This document shows, piece after piece, positions 37,413-48,575 of a stretch of 64,000 nt of DNA (position 1 is its first letter; each line of letters begins with the position of its first letter). This DNA is from Vanessa cardui (taxonomy: Eukaryota; Arthropoda; Insecta; Lepidoptera; Nymphalidae), in contig NC_061140.1 of the NCBI RefSeq assembly GCF_905220365.1, forward strand, positions 8,372,501-8,436,500. The letters run 5' to 3'. The notes below the pieces were generated by a model. That model was given only the letters and a program-made list of their open reading frames with translations, was not told the origin of the DNA and made no database searches. The position numbers and the translations under genes were made by a program.

Positions 37413-39974
37413 GTGGAAGGTTCCTGTGTAGCGACAATCAAAATAGGGCAACATATCTATAAAAGTCAGCCCCTCTTAATTGTAAACAATCTTTGCGCAG
37501 ACCTTATTATAGGGCATGACTTATTACAAAATCATTCAGTGCTTGAATTTCAGTTTGGAAGTAACCAAGGACCCCTGAAAGTCTGCAATATTATAGAAGC
37601 ATCTGTTCCTCCTGCAACTTTATTTAGTAATTTATCTCCTAATATTAGACCAATAGCTATAAAATCTAAACGTTACTCTGAAGACGATCTAAAATTTATA
37701 AATAATGAAATATCTAAATTACTAGAAGAAGGCGTCATTGAGCCCAGCGTATCTCCATGGCGAGCACAAGTATTAGTGACAGGAGGTGGTACACACCGAA
37801 AGCGGCTTGTTATTGACTATTCGCTTACCATAAACAGATTTACAGAACTAGATGCATTTCCTCTACCTAGCATCGAGTCTATAATTGAAAAAGTTGCAAA
37901 ATTTAATTATTTTAGCCAAATCGATCTAAAAAGCGCTTATCACCAGGTACCAATTTTGTCATCTGAACGACAATATACAGCATTCGAAGCATGTGGTAAA
38001 CTTTATCATTTTACAAGAATACCTTTTGGGGTAACAAACGGTGTCGCGGCCTTCCAGCGAACATTACAATACATTATCGATACAGAAAAATTAGCAGGAA
38101 CGTTCGCATATCTAGATGATGTCACTGTTTGTGGTAAGAGTAAAGATGACCACGATAGAAAACTCAATGAATTTAAGAATGCAGTTAAGAAATACAAATT
38201 AACTCTAAACGAAAGTAAATGTGTCTTTGGAAGCGACTCTATAAATCTTTTAGGATACTCAATATACAATAATACGATTAAACCTGACAATGACCGTCTT
38301 AAACCACTACTGGATCTTCCAATTCCTACAGATTTACCAACCTCAAAAAGGACTTTAGGTTTATTTGCTCACTATTCCAAGTGGATCCAAAATTTTTCTC
38401 AGAAGATCAGACCACTTATTGGTATTAAGCATTTTCCTTTAAACCAGGAGGCTGTTACATGTTTTATCTCTTTAAAATCAGATGTTTGTAAATCTACTTT
38501 GGTAGTGGTCGATGAAAATGCAACATTCATGGTAGAAACAGATGCATCTGAATTTGCCATTGCTTCTACACTCTCTCAAAACGGTCGTCCAGTTGCATTT
38601 TTTTCACGAACTTTAACTGAGTCTGAGTGCAAACATTCTTCTATAGAAAAGGAGGCAAGTGCAATTATTGAATCTCTGCGTAAATGCCGGCACTATTTAA
38701 TGGGAAGACATTTCTTGCTTTTAACTGATCAACAGTCTGTAGTATTCATGTTCAATCAAAAACATTCAAGCAAAATAAAAAATGAGAAAATTGAAAGATG
38801 GAGGCTTGAACTTTCCAGTTTTAAATTTGAAATTATTTATCGACCTGGTAAGGATAATACAGTGGCTGACGCTCTATCTAGAGTATGTGCTCATATTAAT
38901 TTTGATAATAGTAAGTTGAAAGAAATTCACGAACTTCTTTGTCACCCTGGTGTCACAAGATTAGCACACTGGGTAAGGACGAAAAACCTTCCATACTCTA
39001 TCAATGACATTAAACTTATAACTACTTCCTGCAGAGTGTGTGCTGAAATTAAGCCTCGTTTTAATAAAAATAAATATCAACTCATAAAAGCTACTTCTCC
39101 ATTTGAACGATTGAACATAGATTTTAAGGGACCCTTACCATCTAACACGCAAAATAAATACATGTTAACGATTATTGATGAATACAGCCGATTTCCATTC
39201 GCTTATCCCTGCAAAGATATGACTGCAACGACTGTAATTAAATGTTTGAAGGATCTTTTCTTTATGTTTGGTACTCCGCTTTATGTACACTCAGACAGAG
39301 GAGCGACATTTATGTCTGAACAATTGAAGCATTTTTTTTACTCACTTGGGATAGCTTGCAGTCGAACAACTCCATATAATCCCCAGGGAAATGGACAAGT
39401 TGAAAAACTTAATGGAACTCTTTGGAGAAACATACAATTATACCTCCGATCTAAAGATATGGAGATATCAGATTGGGAAAAAGCTTTACCAGTGGCTTTA
39501 CACTCCATCAGGTCACTTCTATGTACTAATACTAATGTAACTCCTCACGAAAGAATGTTCAACCATGCCCGAGGAACTTCAAACGGCGAATCATTTCCTT
39601 CTTGGATGTTAAATCCAGGACCTGTTTTAATGAAAAAGAACGTGAGAGCTACCAAGTACGATCCTATAGTTGAAGAGGTAGAGTTACTCCAGCCCAATCC
39701 GCAATATTCGTATGTCAGATTGTCAGATGGAAGAGAAACTACAATCTCTAACAGACAATTAGTTCCACTACCAGAAAATTTAGAAGATTGTAATGAAAAT
39801 AATAAAATGCAAAATTCTGAAAATATTCAAGATGAAAATCCTATTCCTAATCAAAAATCTATTGAAAATAATCAATCTCATGAACTTCCTTCCACGAGTT
39901 CGTCATTTAAAGAACGTCGTTCAACACGACAGCGAAGAATACCGAGCTATTTAAACGATTACGTATTGTCTTAA
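37413..39974 (+). CDS. pol: Retrotransposon Pol: reverse transcriptase, RNase H, integrase
   Basis: One open frame of 853 codons; position 37413 is a GTG within a frame that begins further upstream, so it is not a real start. Residues ~1-50 are the protease end. The RT has L-K-S-A-Y-H-Q and catalytic Y-L-D-D (233-236). The RNase H has Asp377 in E-T-D-A-S and Asp439 in T-D-Q-Q-S. The integrase has an HHCC zinc region and D570, D628, E664 with the 35-residue D-E spacing. All catalytic residues visible in these motifs are present, so this part could be functional if expressed. The C-terminal tail is acidic, then basic. Confidence 0.92.
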   Translation: MEGSCVATIKIGQHIYKSQPLLIVNNLCADLIIGHDLLQNHSVLEFQFGSNQGPLKVCNIIEASVPPATLFSNLSPNIRPIAIKSKRYSEDDLKFINNEISKLLEEGVIEPSVSPWRAQVLVTGGGTHRKRLVIDYSLTINRFTELDAFPLPSIESIIEKVAKFNYFSQIDLKSAYHQVPILSSERQYTAFEACGKLYHFTRIPFGVTNGVAAFQRTLQYIIDTEKLAGTFAYLDDVTVCGKSKDDHDRKLNEFKNAVKKYKLTLNESKCVFGSDSINLLGYSIYNNTIKPDNDRLKPLLDLPIPTDLPTSKRTLGLFAHYSKWIQNFSQKIRPLIGIKHFPLNQEAVTCFISLKSDVCKSTLVVVDENATFMVETDASEFAIASTLSQNGRPVAFFSRTLTESECKHSSIEKEASAIIESLRKCRHYLMGRHFLLLTDQQSVVFMFNQKHSSKIKNEKIERWRLELSSFKFEIIYRPGKDNTVADALSRVCAHINFDNSKLKEIHELLCHPGVTRLAHWVRTKNLPYSINDIKLITTSCRVCAEIKPRFNKNKYQLIKATSPFERLNIDFKGPLPSNTQNKYMLTIIDEYSRFPFAYPCKDMTATTVIKCLKDLFFMFGTPLYVHSDRGATFMSEQLKHFFYSLGIACSRTTPYNPQGNGQVEKLNGTLWRNIQLYLRSKDMEISDWEKALPVALHSIRSLLCTNTNVTPHERMFNHARGTSNGESFPSWMLNPGPVLMKKNVRATKYDPIVEEVELLQPNPQYSYVRLSDGRETTISNRQLVPLPENLEDCNENNKMQNSENIQDENPIPNQKSIENNQSHELPSTSSSFKERRSTRQRRIPSYLNDYVLS

Positions 39975-39987
39975 GAGAGGGGGTGAA
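39972..39987 (+). other. Polypurine tract of the LTR retrotransposon
   Basis: The purine run AAGAGAGGGGGTGAA with a single T ends at the first base of the 3' LTR, the expected plus-strand primer position. Confidence 0.75.
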
Positions 39988-40099
39988 TGACATATAATAT
40001 TTAAAAGTAAACTAATGACATGTAATGTCTTTTTAAATGTGTCTAATTTTATTCGTAATAAAACCATAATTCTATGGCGTTGCTTATTTATTTATATCA
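39988..40099 (+). repeat. 3' LTR, 112 bp
   Basis: Identical to the 5' LTR except C instead of T at 40078. It begins directly after the polypurine tract. Confidence 0.95.
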
Positions 40100-42270
40100 C
40101 ACGCTATGCATTGAAATCAGAAGTGTTGAATTACAAATTATTATCTACAATTCGAAATTTGAAAATTTTATTTATATACAGTGCGATATCTCAATAAATC
40201 GACATCATTTGCATTTTTTTAAGAGTAAGTATTTATAAAAAGAAAACTTTATTTTATACAGGAAAAAACTACGAAATACTAACTCCCAAATATTATTTTT
40301 TTGCCAGATGATATTTCAGTTAATTAAGGCCATTTAGATTTTTGGCTGTTACAAGTTTGATGTTAAATAATTGTCTATGGACTCATTGGTTACCCTATAA
40401 TCTCTGTATATTCTATTCCATTCAATGAAGGAATAAAGATAAACAAACCTGCGATTTATGTATTTCATGTGATTTGCTAAAAGCTGAACTATATTGTACA
40501 TTACTAATAGTTCTTGATTAATATAGTCTTTATATAAAATAAAATACTATTCCACTTAACTACTTATATGCTAAATACTTTAATAACATCTTCGTCGACA
40601 TTCCTATGATAATATATAATAGATTATTGAAAATCAACCAATAATAACGCCTCAATTCGATGTTAAATGTTAATCATTTGGCTTTTATCCTGATGCAGTT
40701 GGAATAGACTATTGACTACTGGTTGCGTTATATCGATACGATCCCGAAGCCTCTCTAATCCGTGCCATTGCAGTGGTTTAAAAGGGTAGAAATCCCACAT
40801 AACCCGGTTTCTCCTCCAGGGACCCTGGTACCTGGCTGAAAGTTTCTACTGCGTGAAAAGAAAAAGACTAGACCGGGAGATGATGACACAAAATATTAGG
40901 TCATTTGTACCAGTATGGCGGTTCTTCAGGGGTCTAATTGCGTAAAGGCTAAAAGGAAAATGATGGTCATACCGCTCGCACCGGCGGCCCAATCGCGAGG
41001 GCGTTAATCGAACGCGTCGGAAAAATAACGAGTGTCGAATGATTTGTTCCACAAAAATGCTTGGATTTTCAGATAGTCGAAAAAAAAAGAAGTATGCGGT
41101 AGCATAATGGCATACTTCTCAGGTGTGACTTACAACCCGCCATTTGTACCAGGTTAATATTTACATAGCTAATCATCGCCATTCACGAAAGTCAGCGTGC
41201 GTCAAGTTTCCACAAAAGTATGTGTGGAAACTACTTACTGCAAAGGAGTAATTTTCTTTTTTTTCGCCAAACGATTTGTTCCAACCTGAAACTTTTTTTA
41301 ACAGTTTGCTGTATGATCCTAAATATAAGTCTGATAATGCCATACCTGTGAGAGGTGGCGAATGTGAACAATATTTTTTAAAAAAATTCAAGTATGGCGC
41401 CACTTATTCCCTCTACTACAAGTATGGCAATTATAATAATGGTCACATTGTATCGTATAATCTGTCCCTTTAAGAAGTATTGAATATTTCATTTAATTGG
41501 CTAAGATGTTATGTCCCTAGTTACAACGGTTTATTCAATTTTTTAAAGAGGAATTGTAAATAATTCAAAGAGGAATTGCAAATCCTTTTATCAAGTATCA
41601 GCATTGACAAACTGTATTATAAATTCAAGTCATGACCAATGACCTCAAAATATTGTCACAGACATGTGTCTTGCAGTAATGGCAGTTTTCCGTCTACAGA
41701 AATCATTCCAATTTTATGTCGATTAGACGTTATGATCATAAAACGTGTATTATAAATTGAGTAATTTTTTAATAATTTATTCTTTAGCTAGAATCTTTAA
41801 TACTTTTTATTTGTTGTATTGTGTTTCATCCTCGAAGTGCGATGAGGTTGGGATATAAATAAGGATTAATAAATAAAACAAACATTATTATTTGAACATA
41901 AAAATTAGAATATAATCATTTTCAGTAATTATTTAAAATTATACACTTAAAGTACATTTATAGTAAATTCAATAAAAAATACCAGTGCAGACGAGATACA
42001 AAAAAGAGAAAATATTGTTTAATTACATCGTTGGTTAAATACTTCGCTTTCAGTAAATGCATTACAAAAAATAAGTTTTAACGTAAAGAAATAAACAGTT
42101 ACAAAGTCACTCGATATAGAAAAATAAAGATAAGATTGAATCACATTCAAAAATTACCCACTAGTGACTAAAAATTTTACTCTCTTAAAACGCTTGTTTT
42201 TTTTTTAATAAACGGGACCGCTCGGCGCGCTGTCGTCGCTGAAAGGTTCGCGGACCCGACGCCCCTCCCC

Positions 42271-42288
42271 GGGGGGGGGGGGGGGGGG
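42271..42288. repeat. Poly-G run of 18 bases
   Basis: CCCC followed by 18 G in an otherwise AT-rich region. Run length is prone to sequencing and assembly error. Confidence 0.9.
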
Positions 42289-43190
42289 CGAGCGCCTCGC
42301 CGTCCCTCACACGCGCTACAAGTTAACGTTACATGTCTTCAATTCTAAATAAGGTTCACATCGCACTCGGATTAGTTCCCACACGACTACATCCGGTGCG
42401 GCCACACTCGCCCTTACCGCGAATCTCAGACGCGAGTTAGTCGAGAGAACGAGGTTCGTATAAATAGTGAGGTTAGTAATAACTTTGGTAAACATGAATG
42501 AAGCACGGTGATAACGTATTCGAGTCTCAGTGACTAAATTACAATGTTGAATATTAAAAAACACAACTGAACGTCGAAATCGAATGCTTTCGGTTCCGAA
42601 ACGCGCCGTAAATGCATGGGGGCGTCCATTTCGTCCCGTTCGACGCTAATTTATTCAGAAACTTCATAAACGTCCTCCAGTGACTCTAATAAGCGCGAGA
42701 GCTCTTGAGCCGCAACATTTCAGTCTTCAAACGAGAAGCCAACACGTGACGTGACTTTGCCGAAAGGTTGCTTTGAGCTCGGAGGCGAGTCGCGAGGGTC
42801 GCGGGAGTCGCCGAATAGTTTGTGCGCAATTGTCGCATCCCTAGCTGAGGAGATGTGTTGTCGCGTGTTGTCGCGTGTGCGTTTCGGTCACTGTCACGAT
42901 TCTTATAAACTAAATGTGATTCGAGCGAATAAACAATGCGGCAGTGTACAAAATTTACATCACATTCACTCGAAATATTAAAGCATACAAGTTAATGCTC
43001 AGCGGCGGAGGAGCGCGGCGCGGGCGGCGCCCCTCGCTAAATGTAGTATGAAGCTTACCTAAATTATGTATCGGGATCGAATGTAGAACTGCGCTAATTA
43101 TAATTATTAGTTCTGTTTTACATACACATATTGTTACATAAAAAACCTACCTAGCAACAAGCGAGCGCCGGACGCTCGGGCGCGGACCAC

Positions 43191-43251
43191 TCTGTGCCTC
43201 TGCGCGCCTCTGCGCGCCTCTCGCCGCCTCTCGCCGCCTCTCGCCGCCTCT
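43191..43251. repeat. 10 bp tandem repeat, C-rich
   Basis: Two TGCGCGCCTC units followed by three TCGCCGCCTC units and partial flanking copies. Confidence 0.85.
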
Positions 43252-44220
43252 CCCCGGCAACCCTCAGGCGAGTGGCCCGCGCGGTCGCATGTAGGCTTAC
43301 ATTTCCATTTAAGTAATCACTTTTTACATACTCATAAAACATAAAATGAAATTAAATCACCTAACTATGATAATAGTAAAGGTACTGCCTAATCGCATTA
43401 TTAATTAATGTTTATTGATACAATTACTGTCCTAACGCTTAAAAGTAAGATTTTTTTTTATTTTAGTATTAATAATAAATTATGTTATATAGTTTATATA
43501 TGTATAATATTGATTACGCCAATTCGCGAGTGTATACAAGTTTATATACTCACATATCTTACACATATGCTAGCAATGCTGGTTTTTTACAATTTTATTA
43601 TAACAATCGCTGCGTCGGCGATACAGACTCCACCGCCCTTCACAAAATAATCATCAACGCTTACATGACCGTTGCCACTCATATAACGAGAACTAATCGT
43701 CCGATAAGAGTACGCTAGACAAATAAATACCTACCATGATTTATAATTGCATAAAACAGTTGATCTTAAATAGCTACGTCTTAAGGTTACAGTAAAGGTG
43801 ATATAGAAAAAATATGAACACAAAACAACTATATATATGTTTGTATATGGCATAAACAACTAATTCTCTCGTAGGAATAAACAGTTTGTGCATAGTACGT
43901 CGCTTAACTTAAACAATATTTGACTTGTTCAAGGATACAATCTTAGCTTAGACACAAGGTGTGCGAAACGAATGTCCTTAATCCGAGCCGGTTACAGTTT
44001 GTGCATTCAAAAGTTTATAAAAAAATAAATTTTTCATCGTAAGTGATAAATACCTAATAATGGAATGATATTTTGTAAGTTAAAGTAGGCCTGTGAACGT
44101 AGTCATGCATATCACTACTGTTCTGCGCTAAATATTGGTTCCTTTCTGGTTTGGTCCGTAAGAGAGTGAGTATATAAGCACATGCGTCCGGAGCGACTCG
44201 TCGCTGCGCGCCCGGCCCGC

Positions 44221-44321
44221 GCCTGACCGCCTAGACCGCCTAGACCGCGCCTAGACCGCGCCTAGACCGCCTAGACCGCCTAGACCGCGCCTAGACCGCC
44301 TAGATTGCGCCTAGACCGCGA
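44221..44321. repeat. 9/11 bp minisatellite (CTAGACCGC / CTAGACCGCGC)
   Basis: About ten units, in two length forms, occur in irregular order with one TAGATTGC variant. Confidence 0.9.
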
Positions 44322-44416
44322 ACACAACCTACACGTCAATTTATGCCTAGCACCAAAATTTAGAATTGAACACTAGATATCTAAAATTGCAACTGCACTG
44401 AACCGGAGACGAGAGA

Positions 44417-44449
44417 GGGGGGGCGGGGCGGGGCGCGGGGCGGGGCGGG
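44417..44449 (+). other. G-quadruplex-prone tract
   Basis: Six runs of three or more G separated by one to three bases, on the strand opposite to G-alpha-o mRNA sense. Confidence 0.7.
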
Positions 44450-44845
44450 CGTCGCTCCGCGAAGCTTACTTCTCGTAAAAATATATGATACGCGTAACTG
44501 AGCGCTCGCGCCTCTCCGAGCGGGGCGAGCGGAGTGACTGAACGACCACAAAAATACATTCTATGATAAATATTATGAAAAAAACCGTTCACTGGGTCGC
44601 TCGTACGGCGTCCGAGCGCCGCGAACGAGGCCGGCCCTCGGAGGACCAACTCCAAATTTAATTAACCTGAATTGGATATTGCATGAACTTGAATAACACG
44701 TCCTAAAATCACTTATTATTTCGACGAGTAGAAAATGAATCGGATTCCGTCCGCGGCGGCGGCCGGCGCTCGGAGGCGTGGCGGCAAGTAACACGTTAAC
44801 GAATAGACATTAAGGTTGAGATTGGCTCGCCATGGCCAGCGTCAG

Positions 44846-45033
44846 CTAGTAGAGGCCGCAGCCGCGCAGGTTGTTGGCGATGATGACGTCAGTGACGGCG
44901 TCGAACACGAACTGGATGTTGTTGGTGTCGGTCGCGCACGTCATGTGGCAGTAGATCTCCTTCGTGGTCGACTTGTTCTTGGCCTCGAATTGTGCCTGGA
45001 TGTAGGCCGCCGCCTCGCCGTACTCTTGCGCAC
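44846..45033 (-). CDS. Galphao: Galphao terminal exon
   Basis: It completes Gly with the previous exon, then A-Q-E-Y ... C-A-T-D-T-N-N ... C-G-L-Y and TAG. A CRE-type octamer at 44884-44891 is part of the coding sequence. Confidence 0.95.
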
Positions 45034-47798
45034 CTGCACCAAACACACACACACACACCACATTATACAACACCAATTCAAATATTGGGTTTTATTGTCA
45101 ATTTATTAGTTACATTTTGAAATACTATATGTGTGACAAATCGATTTATCTTTATAGTTAGTGTATTACTGTTTGCACTGAAGTCATACATACTATTATA
45201 ACCTTCGACAATACGGACTATCTAATGCAAAAAGAATTACTCTAATCGGATAGCTAGTTATTACTGGCGCGTTAAGACTTAAAAATCTAGTTTTAAAAAA
45301 AAATGGTATTAACTTGTTGGAATAACACTTATAATACGGATAACTTTGGATTATGACAGTTGTATTAAAATAACATTCACTTGGTGGTAGGGCTTTGTGT
45401 TAGCCCGTCTGGGTAGGTACCACCCACTCATCAGTTATTTTACCGCCAAACAACAGTACGCAGTATTGTTGTGTTCCGGTTTGAAGGGTGAGTGAGCCAG
45501 TGTAACTACAGGCACAAGGGACATAACATCTTAGTTCCCAAAGTTGGTGGCGCATTGACGATGTAAGGAATAGTTAATATTTCTTACAGCATCATTGTCT
45601 ATGGGTGATGGTGACCAGTTACCATCAGGTGGCCCATAGGCTCGTCCGCCAACCTATAACATAAAAAAAAATGACTACATTGCCCACCATTAAATAAGCA
45701 ACATATTAAAACTCTCACCCGTGTATTCAGGGAAGCAAATGGTGAGAGGCGACTTGCGGATCTTCTCTTCAAACAGATCCTTCTTGTTGAGGAAGAGAAT
45801 GATGCTCGTGTCGGTGAACCATTTGTTGTTACAGATCGAGTCGAACAGCTTCAAACTCTCTTGCATACGGTTCTAGAATAACGAGTTATATTTGAGATAA
45901 ACAAGATAAAAGCGGTTCGAACTGGTTTCAACTGATCCGACATATAAGAGATATTCAAATCACTAAAGAGTTTCTTTGTAAATGAGATTTTATCACGAGA
46001 AAACATAGTATTCAATGCGTTTTCCCTAGTAACAGATTTAATTAAACTTCATATAACAAAAAAAATAATCTTTATGTAACTGTGTCAACAGAAAAAAAAA
46101 TCATAAGATTCAAAAGAAAATCGAAAATATAATTTTGAATATTTCAATATTAACGATACGAAAATATTTTTTTAAGATAACAGACAAAATGTATTTGGTC
46201 TGTAATCAATTGCGAAGGAGAAAAAGTTATCTGAATGAAGTTAGAGTATTATAAACATTGATAACTAATCTGAGAGTGGCACGATTGCGTAACAACCAGA
46301 AATATTGCACAAGTTTTAACGAAAACACGTATAATAATATGAATAGTACATGAATTATTTCTAATAGTTTTCTTGTCGAACATATTATGAAGTCTTTGAA
46401 ATTACAGGAAATATTTCAAAGCATATATGTATAAGGTAAACTGTCTTGCTTAAAGAGTTCACATAGTTTGCATTTACATAGAATCTATAAATAGTTCGAA
46501 GATCAGTAGATACTCGTACATAACAGAATAATGCTCTAGTTACTTGAAGTAAAAAGGGTTTTTCTTAGTGGTAGAGCTTTCTACTTGGCTGTCTGCAAGT
46601 ACCAAATACTCATCAGATATTTTACCACCAAAAAGCAGTACCCATTATTGTTGTATTCCGGTTTGAAGATTAAATGAATCAGTGTAACTACAGGCAAAAG
46701 GCACATAACATCTCAGTTCCCAAGGGTGGTAGTGCATTGGCGAAGTAAGGAACGATTAATATTCCATACAGCGCTATTGTCTATGGTGATGACCAGTTAC
46801 CATCAAGTGGCACATTTAATAGTCCACCTACCTTCGTCATAAAAAAAATCCTATCATTGCTTGATAACTTGCGAGCTACTTTTCGTAATGCCAGTTCATA
46901 ATAAACATTAGGAAAATCTTTATAACAAACATGACACTGAGATTATTTTTGGTTATGGTTTAGTATTAACATTATTTTTATTAAGAAATAAGAAGACATT
47001 TTATTATCTAACTGAAAAAATAGCAATCACAGGGCGTACATTACCTTTGTACTTCTAACTCGACTATAATGCCTTAATAGAAAACCTATTCTCGATAATA
47101 TCATAAACTGAAACGTTTATCATAGAAGAAAAAAAGACAAATTGTAGAAGAAGAAGAGTAAAAGTTATGACCTTTGCAAATTAGTCAAATTCTTTGCCTT
47201 GAATACTCATTATTACCTAATTGATAAGACTCGAATAAGCAAAGTCTAGCTCTAGTCACTTGTAATCTAACCAGTACATCAGTGCCATATCACATTTAAC
47301 GGCATTTTCCCATACAATCAACACATTCGTTCTTAACGTGTACGAGAATAAGCAACATTTGTTCCTAAAGACATTAATCATACTTTGTGTGAAGTTATCT
47401 TTGATTATATCTATATGAATTAAATTGATTTACCGTTGTTTCATCTTCATGCAAGACCTGGTCATACTCGGACATGGCGACGCAGAAAATAATCGCAGTC
47501 ACATCTTCGAAGCAATGGATCCACTTCTTTCTCTCCGATCTCTGCCCGCCCACGTCGAACAATCTGGAATAAAAACATCAAATATTTTATTACGGACGGG
47601 ACGAAATGAAAAATTTACGGTACCAGCATTAAATTTAGATTTCATTCAGTGGAATGTATCAAGACTCACTTGAAATTGAGGTTTTTGAAAGAAAAGTGCA
47701 CTTCGACGATACCGGTGGTTTTGACTCTGGTTCTTAAAATATCTTGCTCGGTGGGTTGATAGTCTCTTGCACCTAACCGGTCGAGATCATCGAGGAAA
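44846..47798 (-). CDS. Galphao: G protein alpha-o subunit, C-terminal exons
   Basis: Four minus-strand exons (47798-47670, 47563-47434, 45872-45719, 45033-44846) join in frame to about 200 residues. Their sizes of 129, 130 and 154 bp are those of the classical Gi/o exon pattern. Motifs in order: R-T-R-V-K-T-T-G (switch I with catalytic Arg), D-V-G-G-Q-R-S-E-R (switch II with catalytic Gln), N-K-K-D-L (guanine-specificity), C-A-T-D-T (second guanine contact). The end N-N-L-R-G-C-G-L-Y is diagnostic of alpha-o rather than alpha-i, with the Cys four from the end. The protein is a membrane-attached GTPase coupling receptors to inhibition of adenylyl cyclase and to ion channels. Exons for residues 1 to ~154, with the P-loop, were not found up to 58.9 kb; they may lie beyond the window. 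Confidence 0.95.
45157..45668 (+). mobile_element. Interspersed repeat family B, long copy 2 (Galphao intron)
   Basis: It matches 17871-18405 over its full length, including the left part absent from other copies. It ends ATAACATAAAAAAAA and fills most of the intron between the last two Galphao exons. Confidence 0.8.
45719..45872 (-). CDS. Galphao: Galphao exon with NKxD motif
   Basis: 154 bp: N-R-M-Q-E-S-L ... F-L-N-K-K-D-L-F ... C-F-P-E-Y-T. Acceptor TTCTAG, donor G|GTGAGA. Confidence 0.95.
46559..46845 (+). mobile_element. Interspersed repeat family B, diverged copy (Galphao intron)
   Basis: It retains the whole common part from AGTGGTAGAGCTTT to CATAAAAAAA with many substitutions, so it is an older insertion. 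Confidence 0.6.
47434..47563 (-). CDS. Galphao: Galphao exon with switch II
   Basis: 130 bp: L-F-D-V-G-G-Q-R-S-E-R-K-K-W-I-H-C-F ... H-E-D-E-T-T; donor ACG|GTAAAT. Confidence 0.95.
47670..47798 (-). CDS. Galphao: Galphao exon with switch I
   Basis: 129 bp: F-L-D-D-L-D-R-L-G ... Q-D-I-L-R-T-R-V-K-T-T-G-I-V-E. Its first base completes a Tyr codon begun in an upstream exon that is not visible. Confidence 0.95.
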
Positions 47799-48425
47799 CT
47801 GAAAGTATAATTTATACGATTAAATATTACAGAGCTTTGGTTAATAGTCTTATCGATAAATCATTACATATATTCATGGTGAATGCGTTCCAACCAAAGA
47901 TGAGTTTTGGTGGAGAGCAAGCATAATTACAGACACAGATACATAGCACCTTAGTTCCTATAGTTGAACATGCATTTAATTTTTTTATGCTTCTGCGATT
48001 ATTGTCAACCTTTCTATATCCAATAATAATAATATAAAAGAATTATTCGATTAAATATCCAAATGCTTCGTAACTATCATAATGATATTCGTATTGTGAT
48101 CGAATTAATGACATTATATGATTCGCTAACGAAGAGCAAACAGGAAAAATGTTTTTTGCACTTATAAATACACAGTAACGAACTTGAAACACAAACTCGA
48201 GTAGTTAATTTGTAGTTTCAAACGCGAAGATATGTATCAGAGCGGCATCGCAATCAATAAAGTGGATTGCTAGCGGCATCATGTTAATAACGAAATGAAA
48301 GGAATTTTCATCACAGATTGGGTTTTAATTACGGATAAGATAAACTATTGAAATGTATGGAGTTTTTGTCACAATTTTTGTATAAAATCAAATGATTTCT
48401 GAAATCATAAACCAACTTATATAAG

Positions 48426-48575
48426 ACTATTAGCGACCCGACCCGGCTTCGCACGGGTGCAAAACTGACAATGAATTTCCTACTTAATTTGTTTATTTAC
48501 ATCACATTAGAAACTTCTAAAATTGTCTCTTTACAATATTTTTCATGTATTATATACAAAAAGGAAAGAAAGCGA
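48426..48575 (-). mobile_element. Helitron-like 3' end fragment
   Basis: CCCGGCTTCGCACGGGTGCA next to ACTATTAGCGACCCG, followed by the same internal sequence as at 10571. Confidence 0.4.

Larger units (their letters stand above)
36254..40099 (+). mobile_element. Ty3/gypsy-type LTR retrotransposon, complete but with gag-protease frame breaks
   Basis: A 3846 bp element bounded by 112 bp direct repeats starting TG and ending CA. It is flanked by a 5 bp target-site duplication, CACGC, at 36249-36253 and 40100-40104. The internal order is gag (with two zinc knuckles), protease, reverse transcriptase, RNase H, integrase, the Ty3/gypsy order. A purine-rich tract (AAGAGAGGGGGTGAA) directly precedes the 3' LTR. 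No envelope gene is present. Very short LTRs are known in some insect Ty3 lineages such as mag, but lineage was not tested. LTRs differ at one position (T at 36344, C at 40078), suggesting recent insertion, while gag/protease carries three frame breaks. Confidence 0.95.
40105..44845. other. Region between the retrotransposon and the G-alpha stop codon
   Basis: The first 2 kb is AT-rich without recognised elements. From about 42200 to 44800, GC-rich patches alternate with AT-rich sequence and carry a poly-G run and several short tandem arrays (listed separately). Part of it is likely the 3' UTR of the minus-strand G-alpha-o gene; a minus-strand AATAAA at 41776-41781 is one possible end. No ORF here shows a known domain. 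Confidence 0.4.

Noticed and set aside
44347..45109. Open frames in GC-rich DNA on both strands around the G-alpha stop codon
   Set aside because: Low-complexity Arg/Pro/Ala peptides, and the plus-strand one is the antisense of a real exon.
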